A DNA stretch of 64,000 nt. It comes from Lysinibacillus fusiformis. Lineage in GTDB: Bacteria > Bacillota > Bacilli > Bacillales_A > Planococcaceae. The stretch is from assembly GCF_016925635.1 (NCBI RefSeq), contig NZ_CP070490.1:4718001-4782000 (forward strand), in the 5' to 3' direction. How positions within the stretch are numbered: the stretch's first letter is position 1; each line of letters begins with the position of its first letter. A program made the translations under genes and the position numbers. The notes beneath the pieces are model-generated. The model was not told the DNA's origin. It worked only from the letters and a program-made list of their open reading frames with translations, and did not search any database. This document shows, in pieces, positions 54,234-62,110 of the stretch.

Positions 54234-55904
54234 TTAAATTTTCATTACGCCACCAGTGGAAGCGCTCGTCACTAATTTTGAATATCTTGCTAACCAACCA
54301 CGTTTAATTTTTGGCTCAAAGACTGGTAATTTTGCACGACGTTCAGCTAAAACTTTATCTGAAACTTGTACATTAATCGTACGATTCGGTAGATCAATTT
54401 CGATAATATCTCCGTTTTCTACTAAAGCGATTGGACCACCTTCAGCAGCTTCTGGTGAAATATGGCCAATTGAAATACCACGAGATGCCCCTGAGAAACG
54501 ACCATCTGTAATTAATGCAACCTTTGTGCCAAGGCCACGACCTTGGATTGCAGATGTTGGTGCGAGCATTTCTGGCATCCCTGGGCCACCCTTAGGTCCT
54601 TCATAGCGAATGACGACTACATGGCCCTCTTTGACCGTTCCATTATCAATGTTTTCCTGCGCTGCTTCCTGTGAATCAAAGACAATTGCCTCACCCTTGA
54701 ATACTTTGATGGAAGGATCAACTGCCCCTACTTTAATAACAGAGCCGTCTGGTGCGATGTTACCGAATAAGACCGATAATCCACCTACAGCACTATAGGG
54801 ATTGTCTTTTGTTCGAATGACTTGATCATTCGTGATGTGATAATCTTTGACAAGCTCACCCATTGTGACGCCTGCAACGGTTGGACGGTTCGGGTGAATA
54901 GCACCTGGAATAGAGGTTAATTCATTAATAATGGCACTAACACCACCCGCTTTATTGATATCATCCATTGAAATATCTGAAGCAGGCATAATTTTTGCCA
55001 AATAAGGCACTCTTTCTGCTACTTTATTAATATCTTCAATGTTGTAATCTATTTCTGCTTCATTGGCAATTGCTAATGTATGAAGCACTGTATTTGTAGA
55101 GCCCCCCATTGCCATATCAAGCGCAAAAGCATCATCAATTGCTTCTTTTGTAATAATATCGCGTGGCTTAATGTCTTCCTTAACCATGCGAATTAATTGT
55201 TTCGCTGCTTCTTTAATCAGCTTGTGACGCTCTTCAGAAGTGGCAACGATTGTACCATTCCCAGGTAAAGCTACACCAAGCATTTCCATTAAGCAATTCA
55301 TCGAATTTGCTGTAAACATTCCTGAGCAAGAACCACATGTTGGACATGCATTATTTTCAATATCCAACAGCTCTTCAGCAGACATTTTTCCTGATTTATG
55401 GGCCCCTACACCTTCAAAAACAGATGTTAAGGAAAGCTGTTTCCCTGCTGCAGAAGTACCTGCCTCCATTGGACCACCCGAAACAAAGATAGATGGTACA
55501 TTCGTACGAACTGCTGCCATAAGCATTCCAGGTGTAATTTTGTCACAGTTTGGAATATAAAATACGCCATCAAACCAATGTGCATTGATAACTGTCTCAG
55601 CTGAGTCTGCTATAATTTCACGACTTGGTAAGGAATAACGCATACCAATATGCCCCATTGCAATACCATCATCGACTCCAATTGTATTAAATTCGAATGG
55701 AATACCACCCGCTTCAATAATAGCTTCTTTCACTACATCAGCGAACGTACGTAAATGAACGTGACCTGGTATTATGTCGATATAAGAGTTACAAACCCCA
55801 ATAAATGGTTTGCCTAGATCTTTTGCTTTTACTTTGCCTGTTGCATATAAAAGACTTCGATGCGGCGCTCGATCTACGCCTACTTTAATCATGTCACTTC
55901 TCAT
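54234..55904 (-). CDS. ilvD: Dihydroxy-acid dehydratase
   Basis: Dehydrates dihydroxyvalerate and dihydroxymethylvalerate. The 556-residue protein has the Fe-S ligands in [10 protein letters not shown] and [19 protein letters not shown], and [12 protein letters not shown] near the C-terminus. GAGGGG lies 8 nt before the ATG. It is transcribed from the TTGACG promoter at 56038-56066. Because the T-box lies behind it, ilvD itself escapes T-box control, while ilvB and later genes do not. Confidence 0.97.
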   Translation of the reverse strand: MRSDMIKVGVDRAPHRSLLYATGKVKAKDLGKPFIGVCNSYIDIIPGHVHLRTFADVVKEAIIEAGGIPFEFNTIGVDDGIAMGHIGMRYSLPSREIIADSAETVINAHWFDGVFYIPNCDKITPGMLMAAVRTNVPSIFVSGGPMEAGTSAAGKQLSLTSVFEGVGAHKSGKMSAEELLDIENNACPTCGSCSGMFTANSMNCLMEMLGVALPGNGTIVATSEERHKLIKEAAKQLIRMVKEDIKPRDIITKEAIDDAFALDMAMGGSTNTVLHTLAIANEAEIDYNIEDINKVAERVPYLAKIMPASDISMDDINKAGGVSAIINELTSIPGAIHPNRPTVAGVTMGELVKDYHITNDQVIRTKDNPYSAVGGLSVLFGNIAPDGSVIKVGAVDPSIKVFKGEAIVFDSQEAAQENIDNGTVKEGHVVVIRYEGPKGGPGMPEMLAPTSAIQGRGLGTKVALITDGRFSGASRGISIGHISPEAAEGGPIALVENGDIIEIDLPNRTINVQVSDKVLAERRAKLPVFEPKIKRGWLARYSKLVTSASTGGVMKI

Positions 55905-56037
55905 TTTAAACGCCCCTCATTGCTTTCCATACTATGTTCGTTTCTATAGACAAAATGTTCTGTCTTTTTAATTTTTGTTTATAGAGTAACAGTCTCTTAG
56001 ATGATGACTGCTGTAACGAACGTGTTAAATTGTTGTT

Positions 56038-56066
56038 ATCATAGTACGAAAAAAAGGTCTCGTCAA
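56038..56066 (-). promoter_or_regulatory. Promoter of ilvD
   Basis: On the minus strand TTGACG (56066-56061), 17 bp, TATGAT (56043-56038). The leader of about 125 nt before the ATG can form a small hairpin but shows no T-box or riboswitch core. Confidence 0.75.
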
Positions 56067-56070
56067 CAGT

Positions 56071-56102
56071 ATTTTTTGAATTGTTTAAACAATTCAAAAA
56101 AT
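56071..56102. promoter_or_regulatory. Perfect 32-bp palindrome upstream of ilvD
   Basis: The two halves, ATTTTTTGAATTGTTT and its exact complement, meet at 56086/56087. It ends 4 bp before the -35, the position of an activator or a repressor. It is AT-rich but does not match the CodY consensus. It might also act as a terminator for the upstream oxidase gene, since T-runs are present. Confidence 0.6.
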
Positions 56103-56275
56103 CTGTCAAAATTGAAATCGTTTACATGCTGATTAAGCATCAGTTTTATCTCGCTTTGATAAAAATTTTGACATTTCGTTCAAATTTTAATTTTTTAACA
56201 ATAAACAAAAAATAAGTAAATAAATAATTCCCATATATTTCAATAAGCTAAATCACCCAATCATAGAGATAACGC

Positions 56276-57598
56276 TTACAATAGAAACAATTTTTTTAAG
56301 TATCCTGTAAAAAATACTTGTTCGGGATCATATTGGTGTCGAATTTTTAAAAACTTTTCAATCTCTGGATACAACGCATAGACCGTTTGCGCTGTTAAAT
56401 GATGTTGTTTTCCCCAGTGAGGACGACCCTCATATTTTTGCATCAATGTATGCACCCATTTAAAATAAGGTTCTTCCGCCATCCCCTTATACATATGAAA
56501 GGCTATAAAAGCTGACTCACGACCTTGTGTTGGACTTAAAAAACCTGCTTCACCCGCAGTTGTTCGACACTCTAATGGAAAATGAACATGAAAAATGCCT
56601 TTTTTAAAGGTTGCATGAATTTCTTCCAGACAAGCTTCAAATTGTGATAAAGGGATGGCATATTCACTCTCTTGGAACTTCACACTACGAGGTGAAGGAT
56701 AAATTTCATAGCTTATCCCTACTTTTTCACTTTCTACAACATTGGCAGCCGCTATCTTGCTCATAGCACCACTTAATTCTGGTCTCCATTTACATAACTC
56801 TGACATCGCATAGAAAGCACCATTTTCTACTATTTGAAGCTTTAACGTTTCTATTCTTTTATTCCATTCACTTTGAAAAACAGGCGCGACCGCATTCATC
56901 CGTTTTACTTGAATGGTTTCACTACCAGGAAAATAAAACCACTCCACATGGCGATGTTGACGAATATCCTCGGCAAACAATGTAAGACCATTTGTCAAAG
57001 TTTCTCTTGCCCCAACATAATGCAAACCATAAAGTGGCATGACCTTGATCGTTACTTTGACAAGGACACCAAGCATTCCAAGAGATACATGAAGCGCTTC
57101 AGATAAATCATCCATCCCTCTCCTATGTTCCTGATAAGTCCCAGTGCCATCTACAAATCCCCATGCCTCGACAGCTGACGATAAAGAACCAAGCGTAACC
57201 CCTGTGCCATGTGTACCAGTCGACACTGCACCTGCAATGGTTTGCTCCTGAATATCTCCCATATTGATTAACGCAAAGCCGTGTTTCGCTAGCATCGGCC
57301 CAATTTCATATAAGTAGGTCCCCGCCCATAGTGTTGCCTCCTGTCTTTCCTCATTCACAGCGATTAATCCACGCAGATTATGTAAGGAAATAGCGATATG
57401 CTCAGGCATAGCCACAGCACTAAAAGAATGTGCAGCACCTGTGACACGTATTGTCTTTCCTGCTTGACACGCATGCTTCACAATGGCTGAAACTTCATCA
57501 ATAGAGTGTGGTAAATACATTTCGCTCGGATAGGAAATAACATTCCCAGCCCAATTTGTCCACTTTTCACCATTCCGCCATTTTTCTATAGAAAACAT
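56276..57598 (-). CDS. FAD-linked sugar-lactone oxidase (D-arabinono-1,4-lactone oxidase family)
   Basis: A 440-residue flavoprotein. The N-terminal PCMH FAD domain shows GAAHSFSAVAMPEHIAISL, whose His is the flavin-linked type, and MGDIQEQTIAGAVSTGTHGTG. The C-terminal ALO domain ends with HWGKQHHLTAQ, YPEIEKFLKIRHQYDPEQVF. It probably oxidises an aldonolactone or alditol with oxygen. It overlaps the upstream aldolase gene by 13 nt, so the two act together. The exact substrate is unknown. Confidence 0.85.
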   Translation of the reverse strand: MFSIEKWRNGEKWTNWAGNVISYPSEMYLPHSIDEVSAIVKHACQAGKTIRVTGAAHSFSAVAMPEHIAISLHNLRGLIAVNEERQEATLWAGTYLYEIGPMLAKHGFALINMGDIQEQTIAGAVSTGTHGTGVTLGSLSSAVEAWGFVDGTGTYQEHRRGMDDLSEALHVSLGMLGVLVKVTIKVMPLYGLHYVGARETLTNGLTLFAEDIRQHRHVEWFYFPGSETIQVKRMNAVAPVFQSEWNKRIETLKLQIVENGAFYAMSELCKWRPELSGAMSKIAAANVVESEKVGISYEIYPSPRSVKFQESEYAIPLSQFEACLEEIHATFKKGIFHVHFPLECRTTAGEAGFLSPTQGRESAFIAFHMYKGMAEEPYFKWVHTLMQKYEGRPHWGKQHHLTAQTVYALYPEIEKFLKIRHQYDPEQVFFTGYLKKLFLL

Positions 57599-58761
57599 TG
57601 TCCATCCCCCCTGTATGTTGTGTAAGGTCCTGCATACTTGTCCCCACGAATAGCATGCAGGACCTGAAAACGCTCACAAAGCTCTCCAGCCTTTGCATGT
57701 CGAAAATAAATGGTATCGCCAATATTGATGCTTTTTCCTTTGACCTTAATTGGTGTTTGCACCTCCCCTGCGCCTTCTAGGCTAAGATATGCAAAAGTGG
57801 TAGGGTCATAGAATACAGGCAAGCGATCCATCGCTATTGCTCCAGAAGCCGTATAGCCTCCACCATGACAAACAACGATATTTTTTTCAGGCATTCTTGT
57901 GACACGCAAGGCAAATCCAGCAGCCTTTTCTAGCTGTAAATGTGTAAATTGATCGAACAATGCAGGCGCATAAAAAGCTGAGCCAACTGTAATTTCCGTT
58001 ACCTCCTTTTGTTGATTGGTATATGTCATACTTCCTGATCCTCCGCCATTAACAAAGCGCAGATTCGGAAAATAGGCCTTGATATGAGCGATTGCTAATC
58101 GACGAAATTGCGTTACTTGCTTTTTGGCCTGTACTTGCATGGCTTCTATGACTCTACCTTTTAAAGCATTCGCTGGACGATTGCCAACACCCGCAATTTG
58201 AGCCTCATAGCCCATCGCTCCTACCACTTCAATTGAAGGAGTCTTTTGAATGGTTTGTAAAAAAGGTGTCAATGTTTCAAGAGAATACAATGATGAACGT
58301 TTTGTTCCAAAATACAATACTTTAAAATCATTCGAAACATTAATATCAATACAAACCTGTACACGTACTCCAAGCTCTTGTCCTAATTTCGCCAATAGTT
58401 CGATATGTTCTGGTCGATCTACCATAAACGTGACGATTTTTCCTTCTTTCACAAAATGCAACAATCGACGAATCGTTGCTTCCTCCATTACTGGATAGCC
58501 AAGCAATAAATCATCAAACCCCTGTTCTAATAAAAAAAGAGTCTCTGCTGCCGTGAATGTCATAAAGCCGACAACATTCACAAGTTTTTTCTGTATATAA
58601 CTAAGGACCTCAATAGAACGAATCGATTTTGTCGCAATACGAATTTGTTTTCCACCACAAGCCTCTTGCACCATTTGTATATTTTTATCTAGTGCATCTA
58701 AGTCCAACCATGCAAATGGCCTTTCTAAATCACAAAACGCTTGATCCAATCTTGTCGTCAT
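57586..58761 (-). CDS. PLP-dependent amino acid deaminase/aldolase (alanine racemase fold type III)
   Basis: A 391-residue PLP enzyme related to D-threonine aldolase and D-serine dehydratase. The barrel opens PFAWLDLDALDKNIQ, the cofactor Lys is in IATKSIRS (about 44) and NGGGSGSMTYT plus the C-terminal beta domain (HGGGYTASGA; GDTIYFRHAKAGELCERF) follow, where His and Cys probably bind metal. It is coupled to the lactone oxidase by a 13-nt overlap. The same gene pair occurs in distant bacteria as far as I recall, so a shared pathway is likely but unknown. Confidence 0.8.
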   Translation of the reverse strand: MTTRLDQAFCDLERPFAWLDLDALDKNIQMVQEACGGKQIRIATKSIRSIEVLSYIQKKLVNVVGFMTFTAAETLFLLEQGFDDLLLGYPVMEEATIRRLLHFVKEGKIVTFMVDRPEHIELLAKLGQELGVRVQVCIDINVSNDFKVLYFGTKRSSLYSLETLTPFLQTIQKTPSIEVVGAMGYEAQIAGVGNRPANALKGRVIEAMQVQAKKQVTQFRRLAIAHIKAYFPNLRFVNGGGSGSMTYTNQQKEVTEITVGSAFYAPALFDQFTHLQLEKAAGFALRVTRMPEKNIVVCHGGGYTASGAIAMDRLPVFYDPTTFAYLSLEGAGEVQTPIKVKGKSINIGDTIYFRHAKAGELCERFQVLHAIRGDKYAGPYTTYRGDGQCFL

Positions 58762-58841
58762 TTCATCACTCCCTTGTATGTACTATGTATTTGACATTTG
58801 ACGGAATAATTCCTTTTTTCAAACAATTAAGCAAAATAAAA

Positions 58842-58886
58842 CAACCGTGAGCCTGTTATTCAATAAGACTACACGGTTGTTTTAAT
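58842..58886. terminator. Terminator between the small protein gene and the aldolase promoter region
   Basis: AACAACCGTG pairs with CACGGTTGTT around a loop of about 22 nt. It ends the small-protein transcript on the minus strand. Confidence 0.7.
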
Positions 58887-58924
58887 ATGGGATAAACATT
58901 TCATTCACCTTTCTATTTAATTGG

Positions 58925-59032
58925 TTACGATGCGTATAAGAAATCAGCTGCAAGATTTAGCATCACTAGTAAATGCAAACCAGCAATTAAAAAGCCTTGA
59001 CGATTTAAACGTTTCATAACAGCCATATTCAT
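58925..59032 (-). CDS. Small hydrophobic protein (35 residues)
   Basis: The frame starts MNMAVMKRLNRQG and continues as one hydrophobic segment (FLIAGLHLLVMLNLAADF), ending LYAS. AAAGGAG lies 9 nt before the ATG. A near-consensus promoter stands 20 nt further up and a terminator follows, so this is an independent gene. It is basic at the N-terminus with one membrane helix, like many small regulatory membrane peptides. I do not recognise a family. Confidence 0.7.
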   Translation of the reverse strand: MNMAVMKRLNRQGFLIAGLHLLVMLNLAADFLYAS

Positions 59033-59053
59033 ATGACCACGCTCCTTTTCTAC

Positions 59054-59082
59054 ATTATAATCCCTTTATACAGAATTTTCAA
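59054..59082 (-). promoter_or_regulatory. Promoter of the 35-residue gene
   Basis: On the minus strand TTGAAA (59082-59077), 17 bp, TATAAT (59059-59054), close to the sigma-A consensus. Confidence 0.75.
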
Positions 59083-59187
59083 ACTATTAAAAAGTGGAAA
59101 TTTACCCATTTTTCTTTTTCTCAAATAAAAATTTTACCTAAGAAATATGTGACTGCACGGAGAATGGACATTCTGCTTCAACAAATA

Positions 59188-59410
59188 ATGTATTTTTTTA
59201 TGAATGAAAAGGTTGTAGTAGCAAATAATTTAGTCAAATGGCTGATTTTTTTATTGTTCATGGGATTGAGCGTTGCAAGCATTTCTGGTACGAATTGAAT
59301 GCATGAACATACTATAGAAGTAAGCGATAATCGGTGTATGTACAATATAGAAGTAATTGTAGTTAATGTGGACATTTTCACAGTAATTTATGCAGTTGGA
59401 TTAGCTATAA
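59188..59410 (+). other. Two short open frames without ribosome sites
   Basis: A frame of about 36 codons from ATG 59188 (one hydrophobic segment, KWLIFLLFMGLSVAS) is followed closely by a 38-codon frame (MHEHTIEVSDNRCMYN). Neither has a Shine-Dalgarno sequence. They may be remnants of a decayed gene. Otherwise 59083-59491 shows only AT-rich sequence. Confidence 0.25.
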
Positions 59411-59491
59411 AGTGAGCATAGCAAAGGAGCTGTATTCACTTATCTACAGCCTCATTGACAACATGTAATAATTACTAAACAAGATCACAGT

Positions 59492-59516
59492 GTTTAATCT
59501 ACTCCATTCAGGGTAT
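59492..59516 (+). promoter_or_regulatory. Sigma-B-type promoter of the GlsB-like gene
   Basis: GTTTAA (59492-59497), 13 bp, GGGTAT (59511-59516), a full match to the Bacillus sigma-B consensus, 46 nt before the start codon. Confidence 0.85.
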
Positions 59517-59562
59517 AACTAAGTAATCGCCATTATATCTTAAATTTAAGGAGATGAAAGTA

Positions 59563-59820
59563 ATGATTAGTTTCATTTGGTATTTAATTATCGGAGGAAT
59601 TCTTGGATGGTTAGCTGGTGTCATTTTAGGTAAAGATGTACCTGGCGGCATCATCGGGAATATTATTGCAGGGATTGTCGGTTCTTGGATTGGTAGTATG
59701 GTTTTAGGGAACTGGGGCTGGAGAGTAAGTGATTTCTATGTGTTCCCAGCACTAATTGGTGCCGTCGTGTTGATCTTTATCGTCAGCCTTATTTTAAAAG
59801 GTATGCGCAAAGCAACTTAA
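59563..59820 (+). CDS. GlsB/YeaQ/YmgE-family stress membrane protein
   Basis: An 85-residue protein with three membrane helices and the glycine-rich pattern GWLAGVILGKDVPGGIIGNIIAGIVGSWIG typical of the old transglycosylase-associated family. The function is unknown, but such genes are general-stress induced, in keeping with the sigma-B promoter. ATG 59563 has AAGGAG 9 nt upstream; the earlier ATG at 59554 touches that site. A terminator shared with the convergent gene follows. Confidence 0.9.
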   Translation: MISFIWYLIIGGILGWLAGVILGKDVPGGIIGNIIAGIVGSWIGSMVLGNWGWRVSDFYVFPALIGAVVLIFIVSLILKGMRKAT

Positions 59821-59830
59821 ATATGTAATG

Positions 59831-59864
59831 AAGAGCCATCCGTTGTGGTGGCTCTTTATTTTTC
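59831..59864. terminator. Terminator between GlsB and lytic transglycosylase genes
   Basis: AAGAGCCA pairs with TGGCTCTT around a 10-nt loop, followed by TATTTTT. The convergent gene's stop lies at its edge. Confidence 0.8.
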
Positions 59865-60554
59865 TTCATTTAAAAGAACGGCTGCTTGGAGTTCATCGTG
59901 AAAATCATTATACAACTGGTAGTAATATAACACATCATTTACATATTTCTCGCTATGGTTGTATTGATAAACAGCTTTCTTAATATTCCCTGTACCAGCA
60001 CCGTATTTGGATAAGTAGTTCGCTGCACTAAATACGGCATCCTCAATATCATAGGGATCGGCTATCCCATCCCCATTTGCATCTACGCCATATCCTCCAT
60101 ATTTAGCAATTATCTCTGGATTCATTAATTCAGTTTTTGTGATGTTTCCTTTTCCTAAACCTGAGCATGTGGGATGCTGCCAGCCAACGAAAGTGCAAGG
60201 CATAAATTGCATATGCCCCTCTGCCCCAGCAGATGATACCATTGATTTTACCGTAGAAAATCGTGTTTCAATCCGATGATGCGCAGCAAGTAATGTCCAT
60301 GGTACACCATATTTTTCTTCTGCAGCTACATAAACGGGAATGTATTGCTCAGGAATATTCATATCAAAATGTTGTTGAATCTCCTCTATTGCTTTTTGCT
60401 GGGCAAGCTTTTCGAAAATCGGTAATGTCTGAAGCTCCTTCCATGCAAAAAATGTGAGGACATACACAGTTATTGCAATTGGAATCAATAATGCTATCAT
60501 ACCCAATTTTGTGGCAGATGATAACATGGGTTTGTTATTCTTTTTCTTTGCCAT
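59856..60554 (-). CDS. Membrane-anchored lytic murein transglycosylase
   Basis: A 232-residue protein: one N-terminal helix (about 17-37), then an MltB/Slt35-like catalytic domain. The catalytic Glu is in AAHHRIETRFSTV; EGHMQFMPCTF follows. The loop DANGDGIADPYD has the Asp spacing of an EF-hand, as in Slt35, and so may bind Ca. YLSKYGAGTGNIKKAVYQYNHS completes the fold. It cleaves peptidoglycan at the cell surface, perhaps in sporulation or wall turnover. It is a single gene. Confidence 0.85.
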   Translation of the reverse strand: MAKKKNNKPMLSSATKLGMIALLIPIAITVYVLTFFAWKELQTLPIFEKLAQQKAIEEIQQHFDMNIPEQYIPVYVAAEEKYGVPWTLLAAHHRIETRFSTVKSMVSSAGAEGHMQFMPCTFVGWQHPTCSGLGKGNITKTELMNPEIIAKYGGYGVDANGDGIADPYDIEDAVFSAANYLSKYGAGTGNIKKAVYQYNHSEKYVNDVLYYYQLYNDFHDELQAAVLLNEEK

Positions 60555-60757
60555 ACGTCACACCTAATCTAGTATTCTTTTTCTATATTACCAAATTTTC
60601 CGTAATGTGTAGTATATCTTTTGATTTTGAAAAATGAAGTCTTCCACATATATGAAGTACATCATTTCCACCATGAAAGCAGTTGAAAGGTTTGGTAAAA
60701 ATATAGTAAAATACAGATTGATTCATTTTATTGGATAATAATAGGGAGGAATTTATC

Positions 60758-61147
60758 TTGTGGAAAGACTTTAAAGAATTTGCAATGAAAGGCAATATTG
60801 TCGATCTAGCAGTAGCAGTAGTCATTGGTGGTGCTTTCGGTAAAATTGTTACCTCCTTAGTTGAAAATATCATCATGCCATTGGTCGGTATTTTAACAGG
60901 TGGAATCGATTTAACAAAGAGTTTTGTTTTTGGCTCAGGTGAAGCCCAAATCAATTTTGGTGTATTTCTACAATCCATCATTGATTTTTTAATTATAGCG
61001 TTTGCCATTTTTATGGCCTTACGAATTATGACGAAGCTCACACGTAAAAAAGAAGAAGCAGTCGTTGAAGAACCAGCTCCTGAACTCGATGCCAAAGAAG
61101 AACTTCTCAAAGAAATTCGCGATTTGCTAAAAAAAGAACAAGCCTAA
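60758..61147 (+). CDS. mscL: Large-conductance mechanosensitive channel
   Basis: A 129-residue osmotic release channel. It begins (M)[19 protein letters not shown], followed by helix 1 ([21 protein letters not shown]), a short loop and helix 2 ([12 protein letters not shown]), then the charged C-terminal bundle ([12 protein letters not shown]). The TTG at 60758 has GGGAGG 8 nt upstream and gives the B. subtilis-like MW start; the open frame to 60731 is a longer artefact. A strong terminator follows. Confidence 0.96.
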   Translation: MWKDFKEFAMKGNIVDLAVAVVIGGAFGKIVTSLVENIIMPLVGILTGGIDLTKSFVFGSGEAQINFGVFLQSIIDFLIIAFAIFMALRIMTKLTRKKEEAVVEEPAPELDAKEELLKEIRDLLKKEQA

Positions 61148-61157
61148 CATACGGTGT

Positions 61158-61200
61158 AAAAACATCTGTCTCTCATTTAAATGAGGCAGATGTTTTTGTT
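61158..61200 (+). terminator. mscL terminator
   Basis: AAAAACATCTG pairs with CAGATGTTTTT, with an inner CTCATT/AATGAG stem and Ts. Confidence 0.85.
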
Positions 61201-61203
61201 TTG

Positions 61204-61365
61204 TATCCTTCACTTCGGGTGTTCTCCTACTATTTAATGCGTATCCTTTACTTTTTCTCCTCTATCCACCACTTTACTCGTTCTATCCGATACTTTGCAT
61301 GTCCTATCCACTACTTTTTATCTTGTATCCACTAACTTAATGGGTATCCTTTACTTTCTCTGCTC
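61204..61365. repeat. Degenerate 21-bp tandem array, first block
   Basis: TATCC starts at 61204, 61242, 61263, 61284, 61305, 61326 and 61345, so four intervals are exactly 21 bp, with 38 and 19 at the ends. The consensus is about TATCCACTACTTTTTCTCCTC. On the plus strand the central copies read as heptads beginning Tyr-Pro-Leu-Leu; the frame is broken at both ends and no start or ribosome site is present. Confidence 0.75.
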
Positions 61366-61531
61366 AATCTATATTCTGGAAGATAGTTTTACGTAAATTG
61401 AAGCAGTTCCATTCTAGATAGAAACGCTTACTTTGAAGTTTAGAGCGATTCCTTCTGCTGGAAACTACTTTTTTGAAGGCGGACGAACAATCTTTTTTAG
61501 AAACCCACCTTTTTGAATCTAACCGATCATC

Positions 61532-61993
61532 TTTACTTAGAATCCGCTCTTTCTGGAACCTAAAGCGCTCTTCTTTACTTAGAATCCGCTCTTTCTGGAA
61601 CCTAAAGTGCTCTTCTTTACTTAGAATCTGCTCTTTCTGAAACCTAAACCGATCATCTTTACTTAGAATCTGCTCTTTTTGGAACCTAAAGCGATCAACT
61701 TTACTTAGAATCTGCTCTTTTTGGAACCTAAAGCGATCATCTTTACTTAGAATCCGCTCTTTCTGGAACCTAAAGTGCTCTTCTTTACTTAGAATCCGCT
61801 CTTTTTGGAACCTAAAGCGATCATCTTTACTTAGAATCCGCTCTTTCTGGAACCTAAACCGATCATCTTTACTTAGAATCCGCTCTTTCTGAAACCTAAA
61901 GCGCTCTTCTTTACTTAGAATCTGCTCTTTCTGGAACCTAAAGCGCTCTTCTTTACTTAGAATCCGCTCTTTTTGATGTATAAACCGCTCACT
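61532..61993. repeat. 42-bp tandem repeat, 11 copies (two 21-bp halves)
   Basis: TTTACTTAGAATC recurs at 61532, 61574, 61616, 61658, 61700, 61742, 61784, 61826, 61868, 61910 and 61952, always 42 bp apart with no indel. Each unit has two related 21-bp halves, TTTACTTAGAATCCGCTCTT and CTGGAACCTAAAGCGCTCTT. Variation is limited to a few columns. A degenerate 21-bp continuation spans about 61400-61531. There are no unique spacers, so it is not a CRISPR array. Confidence 0.95.
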
Positions 61994-61999
61994 CTGTTA

Positions 62000-62007
62000 A
62001 AATTTCA
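62000..62007. repeat. Target-site duplication, left
   Basis: AAATTTCA stands next to the left IS end and is repeated exactly at 63526-63533. Confidence 0.85.
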
Positions 62008-62110
62008 GATTAAGTCCATATAATTGTGTAAAAAGAAAAGGGGTCATTTTCTCTCCTCTTGGTTAGAATGTTTTCAACCACGAACACATTTTAAGAGAGG
62101 TAGATTAAAA

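Noticed and set aside
59178..59381. 67-codon minus-strand frame
   Set aside because: Low-complexity Thr/Ser/Ile composition, no ribosome site, and it is antisense to better plus-strand frames.
61532..61993. CRISPR-like array
   Set aside because: Units are contiguous 42-bp repeats without unique spacers, and no cas gene is nearby.
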